Shown here piece by piece: positions 17,250 to 27,400 of a stretch of DNA of 39,991 nucleotides. Every line of letters starts with the position of its first letter. The stretch's first letter is position 1. Location of the stretch: positions 36,592-76,582 of the forward strand of contig NZ_BNBF01000005.1 of assembly GCF_014654935.1 (NCBI RefSeq), read 5' to 3'. Below the pieces are notes generated by a model, which saw nothing but the letters and a program-made list of their open reading frames with translations, was not told the DNA's origin and searched no databases. The DNA comes from Streptomyces capoamus. GTDB taxonomy: Bacteria; Actinomycetota; Actinomycetes; Streptomycetales; Streptomycetaceae. A program made the position numbers and the translations under genes.

Positions 17250-17320
17250 GGAGGGAAGCAAAGGAAAGGGGAGGGAAGCGGAGGGAAGGGGACTGACGGG
17301 TGGAAGAAGGAGAGGACGCG
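17250..17320. repeat. Homopurine tract with tandem GAGGGAAGS copies
   Basis: The plus strand is almost entirely A/G from 17250 to about 17292 and carries three imperfect copies of GAGGGAAGC/G (17251, 17271, 17281). It lies just upstream of the lipoprotein ATG, so it falls in that gene's promoter or leader as a polypyrimidine run. It may simply be low-complexity DNA. Confidence 0.45.
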
Positions 17321-17498
17321 GCTGCCGGCGGAAGAGGAGCCGCCGCGCCCGGACCCGGACCGGGCTCAGGCGCGGAGCCGCAGACTGGATGCCACGGATA
17401 CGCGAGCCGTGGGCCGTCGCCGCAGGTGGAACGTCACCCGGGCAGGGGCGTTCGACTGAGAGGGTCTCGGTATCGAAGAACCAGCGCGGCGGACCTGT

Positions 17499-18730
17499 TC
17501 AGATCCGCGCCCCACGGATCTTCCGGCCCGGCTCGCTGTGCGGGTCGAGGAGCGCGCCCGCGACGCGGCCGGCGGAGTCCTTCACGCCGCCGCTGAAGTT
17601 GAGCCGACCGGTGGAGCCGACGCTGGCGCAGACGCCGTCCCAGTAGGCGGGTTCGCGCTCCCATCGGACGTCGGCGAGCAGGCGCTCCACCGTCTCGTAG
17701 CTCATGGCGTCGACGGGGGCGCACCAGGGGGTGGCGCGGTGCAGCAGGATACCGAGTCCGGCCATCACGGCCGGGGCGGTGATCGCGCTGCGCCGGGCGA
17801 AGTCCGGGAAGCGGTCCCCGATCAGCCGGGACACCAGGCGGACGACGACCGTCTCGACCTCGTCGGCGTCGGTGTGGGACGGCAGATCGCCCTCATGGAC
17901 GTTGGCCGCCGAGTACTCCACACCCTTGCTCCCGAAGACGGTGGTGAGGATCAGCGCCCGCAACGCGGACAGCGTCACGACCTCCTTGTCGGTCCTGGTG
18001 AGCTGACGCTTGCCGGCGTTGACCAATCTGGCGAACGGCATCCGCTGCCCGCCCGACTCGACCTCGAGTTTCTCGCCGACGATGTGGGAGAGGCGGGTGG
18101 CAAGGTCGCGCTGGTCCATGGACATGGCCAGGTTCTTGGCCACGTCGACGCCCTTGACGTTCCGGTCGTAGAAGATCTGCCGCGCGTCCGCCGGGGAGAT
18201 TCCCAGGTAGAGCTCGAAGGGGATGCGGACCCGTCGGCCGAGCTCGGTGTAGGTCAGGCCGAAGGACTCCGGGTGCTGGTAGATGTCGTGCCAGGCGGTG
18301 GTCTGGGTCTCGCCGTCGATGGCGATCACCATGGCGTCCGGGGCGACGGTCAGCGTTCGCAGGCCCGAGCCGGGGATCAGCTCGTCGCTCATCGCGGCGA
18401 TCTCGCTCGCGTGCCAGAGCGTGATGGGGGGCGTGGACCAGGCGGAGCCGTGCTTGCCGAGGATGCCTGCGGCGATGTACTCGGCGTAGTCCGGGATGTC
18501 CTGCCCTTCTGGGACTTCAGGGTTCGCTGCACGGTCGCGCGCAGTTCGGCGTGGCGCCGGTCGTGCCCGGACGCGGTCTTGAGGGCGCGCGGGTCCTCCT
18601 CCTGACGCGGTGACGGCACGAGGCGTACCAGGGTCGCGAGGGACATGGTGCCGATGACCGCGTCCTCGCGGAACGGCATGACGGTGAGCGGGATTCCTTC
18701 CGGGACGCCGCTCGGCATGGTCAGGCGCAT
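17499..18730 (-). pseudogene. DndB/DGQHR-family protein interrupted by a frameshift
   Basis: Two overlapping frames together make one protein of about 410 aa. The N-terminal part begins at ATG 18730 behind a strong AGGGGGG site and reads MPFREDAVIGTMSLATLVRL. The C-terminal part continues in another frame from PDYAEYIAAGILGKHG. One extra C in the GGGC run at 18503-18506 would join them as KSQKGQDIPDYAEYI. Beyond that come IDGETQTTAWHDIY, at the place of the DGQHR motif, and FYDRNVKGVDVAKNLAM, which resembles DndB. DndB regulates phosphorothioation genes, but no dndCDE is visible here. As given, the reading frame is broken. A sequencing error, a real inactivation or programmed shifting are all possible. 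It is transcribed divergently from the methylase at 18942. Confidence 0.75.
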
Positions 18731-18843
18731 GGATCCCCCCTGGGAAGTGGTCGATCAGCCGCCGCCCGCGCAAGGACATGGCTGTGGCAAGGCAAGTGAC
18801 GCTTCACGCCGCGGAGCTACGCTCACTGGCGGAAGCAATGACA

Positions 18844-18873
18844 TGTAAACATGGACGTGAAAGCATTGTCCAA
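18844..18873 (-). promoter_or_regulatory. Candidate promoter of the DndB-like gene
   Basis: On the minus strand TTGGAC (18873-18868) is followed after 18 bases by TTTACA (18849-18844). The predicted transcript would have a leader of about 105 bases before ATG 18730. The 17-base word GTGAAAGCATTGTCCAA (18857-18873) lies across the spacer and -35, and a near copy occurs at 35158-35174. Confidence 0.4.
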
Positions 18874-18877
18874 CAGC

Positions 18878-18905
18878 TTGCAGGAGTTGACGCGTGCTGT
18901 AGGGT
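18878..18905 (+). promoter_or_regulatory. Candidate promoter of the HTH-methylase gene
   Basis: TTGCAG (18878-18883) and TAGGGT (18900-18905) are spaced by 16 bases. The predicted start of transcription is near 18912. That puts the GTG at 18906 outside the mRNA and supports ATG 18942 as the start codon. The promoter is back to back with that of the DndB-like gene, so one regulator could control both. Confidence 0.45.
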
Positions 18906-18941
18906 GTGACCACGCCGACCATCGGAACCAGGAACCCACCC

Positions 18942-21077
18942 ATGCCGCAGCCACCCGCACCATCCGCCCAGGTGACAGCCGCCGAGATCTCCCGCATCGC
19001 GGGGGTTACGCGCGCCACCGTCAGCAACTGGCGACGCCGGCACGACGACTTCCCGGCCCCCTCGGGCGGCACGGACAGCAGCCCGCTGTATGACCTGGAG
19101 GAGGTCCGCGCCTGGCTCGCCTCCCGTGGACAGCACACGGCGGCCACGCCCAGCGGCGAGCTGCGCACCACCCTGCGCCTGCGCGAGCGGGCCGACGCCG
19201 GCACGTCCGACCTGCTCCTGCTGGTCCTCGCGGCGGCCCGCCGCCCCGCCGACGACCTCACCGGTCTGCTCGCGCTGCCCGACGACGACCTGGTGAAGCA
19301 GGCGAACGACGCGGCGGTCGAGGTCGCGGACGTGGTGCCGGACACCGAACCAGTCCGCTTCACCGCCGCCGACACCACGGTGCTGCGCGCCCTGCTGCTC
19401 TGCGTCCGCGACGAGGGCGCGCAGACGGCGCTGGGCGTCCTGGCGGAGCGGGAACTGGAGGACAGCGCCGCCAGCGGCGCCTACCGGACCCCGGCCCCGC
19501 TCGCCGACCTGCTGGCCCGCCTGATCCCGGGCTCCCCCGCCCGCGTCCTCGATCCCGCCTGCGGCAGCGGCACCCTGCTGACGGCCGCCGCCGCGCGTGG
19601 CGCGCGCGAGCTGTACGGACAGGACAGCCTTCCCGTCCAGGCACGGCGCACCGCGGTCGGCCTGACCCTGACGGCCGGGGAGGGCGCGGACGTCACCGTG
19701 CGCACGGGCGACAGCCTGCGCGCCGACGCCTTCCCGGACCTCACCGTCGACGCCGTGCTGTGCAACCCGCCCTACGGCGACCGGGACTGGGGGCACGACG
19801 AACTGGCCTACGACTCACGCTGGGCGTACGGCTTCCCGCCCCGTGCCGAGTCCGAACTGGCCTGGGTCCAGCACGCGCTGGCCCACCTCGAACCAGGCGG
19901 CCACGCCGTGCTCCTCCTTCCTCCGGCCACGGCGTCCCGTTCCTCCGGCCGCCGCATCCGCGCCGAGCTGATCCGCAGCGGCGCGCTGCGGGCGGTGGCG
20001 GCCCTGCCACCGGGGGCGGCGATCCCCCTCCACATCGGCTTGCAGGTGTGGGTGCTGCAGCGCCCGGAGCCGACGCGACCGGCGTACCAGACGGTCCTCT
20101 TCGTCGACACGGTGGGCGAGCCGTCGGTGCCAGGACGCGGCGGGACCCGTTCGGGTTCACTGGACTGGGCGCGGGTGACGGAGCAGATCCTCTCCGCGTG
20201 GACGGCGTTCGCCGCGGACCCGGACGGGTTCGAGGCGCAGGCCGGTGTGGCGCGGGCGGTGAGCGTGGTCGACCTGCTGGACGAGGTGGTCGACGTGACC
20301 CCGGCCCGACAGGTGCGTGCCTCGCAGGCGGAGGTCGACCCGCGAGAACTGGCCCACGAGGCCGCGGCGGCGCGCGAGGGATTGGCGACGGCGGTGCGGA
20401 CCGTGGCCGAGCTCGCCGGCAGGTCGGCGTGGGACGCCGCGGGGGCTTCGGCCCGCGACTGGCGCACGGCCACGGTGTCGGACCTGGCCCGGGGCGGGGC
20501 ACTGAAGGTGCTGCGTGCGGTTCCGGTATCGCCGCGGGCGGCGGCCGCCGAGGCGGAGGACGCGGAGGCGGGAGCCGACGGCGGCGAGCGTCGCCCTGTT
20601 CTGACGGGCGGTGACATCGCGGGCGGTACCGGACCGACGGGGGAAGCCCTGGACGTGCAGGCCGAACAGATGCCGGAGATCGCCGAGGGCGACGTTCTGG
20701 TCCGCAACCTGGTCGGCGGCCCCGGCCCTGTGGCCCGGGTCGCGGGCGCGGCGGAGGCCGGCGCCCTGCTGGGAGCCGGCGTCCACCTGTTCCGCCCGGA
20801 CCCGGCGCGACTGGACCCCTGGTTCCTCCTCGGTTTCCTCAGCTCCGAGGCCAACTTGGCCGGCGCCTCGACCGGCAGCTCCACACTCCACCTCACGCCG
20901 GGACGACTGCGCGTACCGCTGCTGCCGCTGGAGGAGCAGCGCCGGTACGGCGAGGCCTTCCAGCACGTCGAGGCGTTGCGTGAACAGGCGCGGAGCGCCC
21001 GGGACTTGGCCGAGGAGACGGCGCGGCTCGTGAGCGGGGGGCTCACGGGCGGGCAGCTGGTGCCGGAACACACCTAG
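18942..21077 (+). CDS. N6-adenine DNA methylase with N-terminal HTH and HsdS-like tail, 711 aa
   Basis: Residues ~8-60 form a helix-turn-helix (ISRIAGVTRATVSNWRRRHD). The methyltransferase core follows, with SAM motif I VLDPACGSGTLL at ~202-213 and catalytic NPPYGD at ~276. The last ~110 residues resemble half of a type I specificity subunit, with FLLGFLSSEANLAGASTGSS, a PLLPLEEQRR stretch and a terminal coiled coil. It therefore looks like a fused modification-specificity protein with its own DNA-binding head. It probably methylates adenine at a site chosen by the tail. ATG 18942 has an AGGA-type site and fits the promoter; GTG 18906 is the alternative. No nuclease partner is attached, so it may be a regulator, an orphan methylase, or part of a system with the broken DndB-like gene. 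Confidence 0.88.
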   Translation: MPQPPAPSAQVTAAEISRIAGVTRATVSNWRRRHDDFPAPSGGTDSSPLYDLEEVRAWLASRGQHTAATPSGELRTTLRLRERADAGTSDLLLLVLAAARRPADDLTGLLALPDDDLVKQANDAAVEVADVVPDTEPVRFTAADTTVLRALLLCVRDEGAQTALGVLAERELEDSAASGAYRTPAPLADLLARLIPGSPARVLDPACGSGTLLTAAAARGARELYGQDSLPVQARRTAVGLTLTAGEGADVTVRTGDSLRADAFPDLTVDAVLCNPPYGDRDWGHDELAYDSRWAYGFPPRAESELAWVQHALAHLEPGGHAVLLLPPATASRSSGRRIRAELIRSGALRAVAALPPGAAIPLHIGLQVWVLQRPEPTRPAYQTVLFVDTVGEPSVPGRGGTRSGSLDWARVTEQILSAWTAFAADPDGFEAQAGVARAVSVVDLLDEVVDVTPARQVRASQAEVDPRELAHEAAAAREGLATAVRTVAELAGRSAWDAAGASARDWRTATVSDLARGGALKVLRAVPVSPRAAAAEAEDAEAGADGGERRPVLTGGDIAGGTGPTGEALDVQAEQMPEIAEGDVLVRNLVGGPGPVARVAGAAEAGALLGAGVHLFRPDPARLDPWFLLGFLSSEANLAGASTGSSTLHLTPGRLRVPLLPLEEQRRYGEAFQHVEALREQARSARDLAEETARLVSGGLTGGQLVPEHT

Positions 21078-21186
21078 GCTCTGGCACCACCCCCACTCCA
21101 GATGCGGATGGATGAGGACCCACCGTCCCCGTCCCGCCGCACTCACAGTCATCCGTATCAGCCCCGGAAGGGAAGCGGAAGAAGTC

Positions 21187-23178
21187 TTGAACAGCAGCAA
21201 GCACACGGAGTTGGCGAACCACGCGTGGTCCGTCGCCGACCTCCTGCGGGGGGACTACAAGCAGTCCGACTACGGCAAGGTCATCCTGCCGTTCACGGTG
21301 CTGCGGCGACTGGAGTGCGTGCTGGAGCCGACCCGCGAGAAGGTCGCCGACATCGCGGAGCAGTACAAGGACAGCGACATCGACCCGGACCGCTTCCTGC
21401 GCCGGGCCTCGGGACACTCCTTCTACAACCGGTCGAGCCTGACCCTGAAGAAGATCGCGGCGGACCCGCAGAACGCGGCGAAGAACCTCGCGGTGTACGT
21501 GGGCGCGTTCTCCGACAACGCCCGCGGCGTGCTGGACCGCTTCGAGTTCGCCCAGCAGATCAAGCGGCTGGACAGCGCGGGGCTGCTCTACCAGGTCATC
21601 GGCAAGTTCACCGACCTGGACCTGCGTCCCGAGATCGTGCCCAACCACAACATGGGCTACATCTTCGAGGAGTTGATCCGCCGCTTCGCGGAGCAGTCCA
21701 ACGAGACGGCCGGTGAGCACTTCACGCCGCGTGAGGTCATCCAGCTGATGGTGCGGCTGCTCGTCGCCCCCGACGGCGACGCGCTCCAGCTCCCGGGCGC
21801 GGTGCGCACGGTCCTCGACCCGGCCTGCGGCACCGGCGGCATGCTCTCCGCGATGGACGACTTGATCACGGAGCTGAACCCGGACGCCACGGTGGAGGTG
21901 TACGGGCAGGAACTCAACCCCGAGTCGTGGGCGATCTGCCGGTCCGACCTCATGATCAAGGGCCAGAACCCGGAGAACATCGCCTTCGGCAACTCCTTCT
22001 CCGACGACGGCCACGCGCGCAAGACCTTTGACTACATGCTGGCCAACCCGCCGTTCGGCGTGGAGTGGAAGAAGGTCAAGGACGAGGTCGAGGCCGAGCA
22101 CAAGCAGCTCGGCGACGCCGGCCGCTTCGGCGCGGGCCTCCCCCGCATCAACGACGGCTCGCTGCTGTTCCTCCAGCACATGATCTCGAAGATGAAGCCG
22201 GTCGACGTGGACGGCGGGGGCGGCTCGCGCCTCGCGATCGTCTTCAACGGCTCGCCTCTCTTCACGGGCGCGGCCGGCTCGGGCGAGTCGGAGATCCGCC
22301 GCTGGATCCTGGAGAACGACTGGCTGGAGGGCATCGTCGCCCTGCCGGACCAGCTGTTCTACAACACCGGCATCTCGACGTACTTCTGGATCCTGACGAA
22401 CCGAAAGAGTTCCGACCACAAGGGCAAGGTCGTGCTGCTGGACGCCCGCGACCAGTGGCAGAAGATGCGCAAGTCGCTGGGCGACAAGCGCAAGGAGCTG
22501 GGCAAGGACCACATCGCCACGGTGGTCAAGCTGTACGGCGAGGCCCTGGCGGTGGCGGGGGACGCAGAGCACCCGCTGCACGGCAAGGTGAAGGTCTCCT
22601 GGAACGAGGACTTCGGATATCAGCGGATCACGGTCGAGCGTCCGCTGAAGCTGCGGTTCGAGATCACGGAGGAGACGCTGGCGGCGCTGGAGGCGTCCAA
22701 GGTCATCCAGAAGCTGCCGCAGGCTCCACTCCTGGCGGAGGCCTTCAAGTCCCTGATGGGTGCCAAGTGGGGCACGAAGCAGGAGGCCTGGCTCGCGCTG
22801 AAGGACGCGGTGGTGCAGGCCGGCGGGACGTGGCCCACGGGGGCGCCGTTCAACAAGGCGCTGCGTGAGGTCGTCGGGGTACGGGACCCGGAGGGCGAGG
22901 TCCAGCTCGTCAAGGGTGAGCCGGAGCCGGACACGGAGCTGCGGGACTACGAGAACGTGCCGCTGGGCGAGGACGTCGAGGAGTACCTGGCGCGGGAGGT
23001 TCACCCGCATGTGCCGGATGCGTGGATCGACCACCTCAAGACGAAGATCGGGTACGAGATTCCGTTCACGCGGCATTTCTATGTGTATGAGCCGCCGCGG
23101 CCGTTGGCGGAGATCGACGCGGAGTTGAAGGCGCTGGAGGCGGAGATTCAAGGGCTGTTGGGGGAGGTCACCGAATGA
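21187..23178 (+). CDS. hsdM: Type I restriction-modification methyltransferase subunit, 663 aa
   Basis: It has the HsdM N-terminal helical domain (LANHAWSVADLLRGDYKQSD), SAM motif I VLDPACGTGGML at ~209-220 and catalytic NPPFG at ~287-291. It methylates adenine in the host recognition site, guided by HsdS, and is also required for restriction. The start is taken as TTG 21187, which has GGAAG about six bases upstream and begins at the conserved N-terminal residues. An in-frame ATG at 21112 would add a short non-conserved stretch. A C-terminal extension after residue ~500 is longer than in enteric HsdM but common in actinobacteria. Its stop overlaps the hsdS start (ATGA, 23175-23178). Confidence 0.95.
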   Translation: MNSSKHTELANHAWSVADLLRGDYKQSDYGKVILPFTVLRRLECVLEPTREKVADIAEQYKDSDIDPDRFLRRASGHSFYNRSSLTLKKIAADPQNAAKNLAVYVGAFSDNARGVLDRFEFAQQIKRLDSAGLLYQVIGKFTDLDLRPEIVPNHNMGYIFEELIRRFAEQSNETAGEHFTPREVIQLMVRLLVAPDGDALQLPGAVRTVLDPACGTGGMLSAMDDLITELNPDATVEVYGQELNPESWAICRSDLMIKGQNPENIAFGNSFSDDGHARKTFDYMLANPPFGVEWKKVKDEVEAEHKQLGDAGRFGAGLPRINDGSLLFLQHMISKMKPVDVDGGGGSRLAIVFNGSPLFTGAAGSGESEIRRWILENDWLEGIVALPDQLFYNTGISTYFWILTNRKSSDHKGKVVLLDARDQWQKMRKSLGDKRKELGKDHIATVVKLYGEALAVAGDAEHPLHGKVKVSWNEDFGYQRITVERPLKLRFEITEETLAALEASKVIQKLPQAPLLAEAFKSLMGAKWGTKQEAWLALKDAVVQAGGTWPTGAPFNKALREVVGVRDPEGEVQLVKGEPEPDTELRDYENVPLGEDVEEYLAREVHPHVPDAWIDHLKTKIGYEIPFTRHFYVYEPPRPLAEIDAELKALEAEIQGLLGEVTE

Positions 23179-24464
23179 TCTCGTCTGAGCAGCGCCTAAA
23201 GTTCCTCTACCGAGTGATTGACAAGCGTGCCGGAGGCGACCAGCCTCCGCTGCTTGCCGTGTCTATCCATCATGGAGTCGTGCTTCGCGACACATTGACC
23301 GATGACCTGCCTCGCGCCGAGGACTTGAGCAACTATAAACTGTGCGAGGGTGGCGATATCGTCCTCAATCGAATGCGAGCGTTTCAAGGCGCCATCGGCA
23401 TTAGTCCGACGCGTGGTCTCGTGAGTCCGGACTACATGGTCCTGCGACCGCACCCCACAATCGAGGCGCGGTACCTTCATCACCTTTTCCGGTCACACTG
23501 GTTCATTGGGGAGATGAGCGCGCGTCTACGCGGAATCGGCGGCACCGAGAACGGCGCAGTCCGCACACCAAGAATTAACTCTAACGACCTTGGTGACATT
23601 CGCGTACCTCTTCCTTCTCCTGAGGAGCAGCGTCGCATCGCCAACTTCCTCGACGCCGAAACCACACGCATCGACTACGTGGTAGCCACATTGCAGCGCG
23701 AGTTGAAGCTGCTGGCTGAGCGTCGCGCGGCAGGCGTACTCGCCGCCGTATCAGGCAGTACGCACAAGAACCAGAGGCGCTCGACATTGCCGTGGCTGGA
23801 GTCGCTACCCACAGTTTGGCAGGAGGTCCGCGTGGGGCTATTGGCCCAGATGGGCAGCGGTCACACCCCCAGCCGGGCCCATCCGGAGTGGTGGACAGAC
23901 TGCTCTATCCCCTGGATCACGACGGGCGAAGTTAAGCAGGTACGCGACGACCGCCTCGAGGACCTCTACGAGACACGCGAAAAAATTAGCGAGTTGGGAC
24001 TCGCCAACTCGGCAGCCGAATTGCATCCCAAAGGCACGGTCTTCCTGTGCCGCACCGCCTCTGCCGGCTACTCCGGTGTTATGGGCCTCGACATGGCAAC
24101 GAGCCAAGACTTCGTCACATGGACCTGCGGGCCGCGCTTGTTCCCATACTTCCTTTTGTGGTGTCTGCGGGCTATGCGCCCCGACCTCCTGGGCCGTCTG
24201 GCAGTGGGCTCCACACACAAGACGATCTACGTGCCCGACCTTCAAATGCTGAGGATTCCTGTGCCACCCCTTGAGGAGCAGAAGCAAATCGTGCACAGTA
24301 TCCGGCATCAAAATGCGAGTATTGACACGCTTACGGATAAGGTACGACGCCAGCAAGAGCTGCTGCGCGAACGCCGCCAAGCCCTAATCACCGCTGCCGT
24401 AACCGGCCAGTTCGACGTCTCCACCGCCAGCGGTCGCAACGTAACCGAAGGAGTCTCCGCATGA
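23175..24464 (+). CDS. hsdS: Type I restriction-modification specificity subunit, 429 aa
   Basis: It has two target-recognition domains (~1-140 and ~205-345). Each is followed by a conserved helical spacer with the telltale PSPEEQRRIANFLD and PPLEEQKQIVHSI segments. The C-terminus ends in a coiled coil and ITAAVTGQFDV, typical of HsdS. It reads two half-sites and positions HsdM and HsdR. The DNA is clearly poorer in G/C than hsdM and hsdR, with many A/T third positions between about 23200 and 24400. That fits horizontal exchange of specificity genes. It overlaps both neighbours by ATGA. Confidence 0.95.
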   Translation: MISSEQRLKFLYRVIDKRAGGDQPPLLAVSIHHGVVLRDTLTDDLPRAEDLSNYKLCEGGDIVLNRMRAFQGAIGISPTRGLVSPDYMVLRPHPTIEARYLHHLFRSHWFIGEMSARLRGIGGTENGAVRTPRINSNDLGDIRVPLPSPEEQRRIANFLDAETTRIDYVVATLQRELKLLAERRAAGVLAAVSGSTHKNQRRSTLPWLESLPTVWQEVRVGLLAQMGSGHTPSRAHPEWWTDCSIPWITTGEVKQVRDDRLEDLYETREKISELGLANSAAELHPKGTVFLCRTASAGYSGVMGLDMATSQDFVTWTCGPRLFPYFLLWCLRAMRPDLLGRLAVGSTHKTIYVPDLQMLRIPVPPLEEQKQIVHSIRHQNASIDTLTDKVRRQQELLRERRQALITAAVTGQFDVSTASGRNVTEGVSA

Positions 24465-27400
24465 GCCCCGTGCACGACGAGTCCGCCTTCGGTTCCGCCA
24501 TCGTCGCCGCCCTCCGCGAGCGAGGCTGGCGGGAAGCGAACCCCGAGGACTACCAAGCCGACCTTGGCCTCGACACCAACGAACTGTTCACCTTCATCGG
24601 CGCCACCCAGCCCGACGAGTGGGACGAGCTGCTCACCGTCTACGGCGGCAACTCCAACGAGGCGCAGCGCGGCTTCGCGCAGCGGCTCGACCGGGCCATC
24701 GCCGATGACGGGCTGCTCCACGTCCTCCGCAACGGCGTCAAGGACCGTGGAGTTCGCCTTCGCGTCGCCTACTTCAAGCCCAACCTCATCTCCGCGGACT
24801 CGGTCCTCGACGGCTACCGGGCCAACCGCCTCACCGTCGTCCGCGAGCTCCCCTACGCCACCAAGCAGGCCGACTGGGGCCACCGTCTCGACCTGACCCT
24901 GTTCCTCAACGGCATCCCCGTCGCCACCGCCGAGCTGAAGAACCCGCTCACCGGTCAGGGCGTCGAGCAGGCCAAGGAGCAGTACCGGACCGACCGCGAC
25001 CCGACCGAGCTGATCTTCACGCGCCGCGTCATCGCGAACTTCGCGGTCGACCCGGACCTGGTCTTCGTCACCACCCAGCTCCGCGGCAAGAGCACCCGCT
25101 TCCTGCCGTTCAACACCGGCTCGAACGGCCCCGGCCAGCCCGGCGGCGCCGGCAACCCGGCCCCGAACGCCCATGGCAAGTACGCCACGTCGTACCTCTG
25201 GGAAGAGGTCTGGCAGCGGGACAACTGGCTCGACCTCCTCCAGCGGTTCGTACACCAGCAGAAGGAGAAGACGCCCGGCGGCGGCACCACCAAGACGACG
25301 ATCTTCCCCCGCTTCCACCAGTGGGACGTGGTCCGCAAGCTCACCGCACACGCGTCCGTCCACGGTGCCGGCCAGAACTACCTGATCATGGCCTCCGCCG
25401 GGTCCGGCAAGTCGAACACCATCGGCTGGCTAGCCCACCGCCTCAGCGACCTGCACGCCCGCCAGGATCCCGCCGTCCTGCGGCCCGACGCCCTCGCCGA
25501 CGGCCGTATCAAGCCCGGCGAGCCCGTCTTCGACAAGGTCATCGTCATCACCGACCGCCGCGCACTGGACGCCCAGCTCTCGGCAACCGTCGGCAGCTTC
25601 TCGCAGACCGACGGTCTGGTCGTGAAGATCGACGAGAAGCACGGAGCGAAGAGCGAGCAGCTCGCCCGTGCCCTCTCCCGGGACACCGGCAAGATCGTCA
25701 CCGTCACCCTGCACTCGTTCCCCGCGCTGCTGGACTACATCAAGCGCAACCCCACCGAGATCAAGGGGACTCGTTTCGCGATCATCGTCGACGAGGCGCA
25801 CTCCTCCCAGTCCGGCGACGCGGCCACCGCCGTGAAGTCGGCCCTGCGCGACCTCGGCCTGGACGCCGACTCGGACGACGAGGGCGCGACCAAGGTCACC
25901 GTGGAGGACAAGCTGAAGGCGAAGGCGGTCGAGCGCTCGCACGCCTCCAACCTCTCCTACTTCGCTTTCACCGCCACCCCCAAGGCCAAGACGCTCGAAC
26001 TCTTCGGCACGGAAACGGTGGAGAACGGCAAGACCGTCTACCGCCCGTTCCACACGTACTCCATGCGCCAGGCCATCGAGGAGGGCTTCATCCTCGACCC
26101 CCTGCGCAACTACGTCACCTACAACACCTACTGGAAGCTCGCGAACCTCAACCGCGACGAGAAGGAGGTCGACCCCTCCAAGGCGAACAGCCTGCTCGCC
26201 CGGTTCGCGCTCATGCACGAGCACACGGTGTCCCAGCACGCCCAGGTGATCGTGGAACACTTCGTCGCCCACACCCGCGGCCGACTCGGCGGCCGGGCCA
26301 AGGCCATGGTGGTCACGGCCTCCCGCCAGTCCGCGGTGCAGATGGCCCGCGCCATCAAGAGCTACATCGCCGACCGCGAGTACGACACGAAGTACCCGGA
26401 CCTGGGCGTCCTGGTCGCCTTCTCCGGCTCCCTCACCATCGACGGCGAGGAAACCACCGAGAGCAAGGAGAACGGCGGTCTGCCGGAGAGCACACTGCCG
26501 AAGGCGTTCGCCTACACCCGCGCCGACGACAAGGCCGCGAAGGCCGGCGGGAAGGGGCAGCAGGAGTACCGGATCCTCGTCGTCGCCGAGAAGTACCAGA
26601 CCGGCTTCGACCAGCCGCTCCTCACGACGATGTACGTCAACAAGACACTCACCGGCATCGCCGCCGTGCAGACGCTCTCACGCCTCAACCGCACCGCCGA
26701 CCGCAAGTCCCAGGCCGACCTGGCCGTCCTGGACTTCGTCAACGAGGCCGAGGACATCCAGGACGCGTTCCGCCCGTACTTCGAGGAGGCGCACACCCTG
26801 CCCTCCGACCCGAACCTGCTCTACACGGCCCAGAGCCGCGTCATGTCCGCGCCGATCATCTCGGAGCAGGACATGGACGAGTTCGTCGCCGCGTACTTCG
26901 AGGCGCAGGAGAAGGCCGGCGGTTCCCAGGCCAAGTGGGAGAAGCTGCACGCCGAGCTGTACCGGCTCCTCTCCCCCGCCGTCACCCGCTTCAGCGCCCT
27001 CCTGGAAAGCGAGGAGGAGGACGACGTCGAGACGGCCGAGGAGTTCCGGGCTCACCTCAACGACTACGTCCGCAAGTACGGCTTCCTCGCGCAGATCGTC
27101 CCCTACCAGGACGCCGACCTGGAGCGGCTGTACCTGTACGGGCGTTACCTGCTCAACCGGCTGCCGCGCCTTGCGGACGGCGGCGTCGACATAGGCGAGG
27201 TCGACCTCAGCCATCTGCGCGTCGAGAAGACCGGCGAGTACGACAAGTCCCTCGTGTCCGAGGGTCCAGCTGAACTCAGGGGGTTCGGTGACGGGATCGG
27301 CGGTGGCAAGGACGCCGAGAAGTCGCTGCTGTCGGAGCTGATCGAGAGGTTCAACGCCAAGTTCGGCACGGAGTTCACAGAGGAGGACGTCCTCCCGGCC

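Noticed and set aside
18731-18779. Longer start for the DndB-like protein in the C-terminal frame
   Set aside because: That frame is Arg/His/Pro-rich upstream. The other frame has the strong ribosome binding site and family-like residues, so a frameshift explains the data better.
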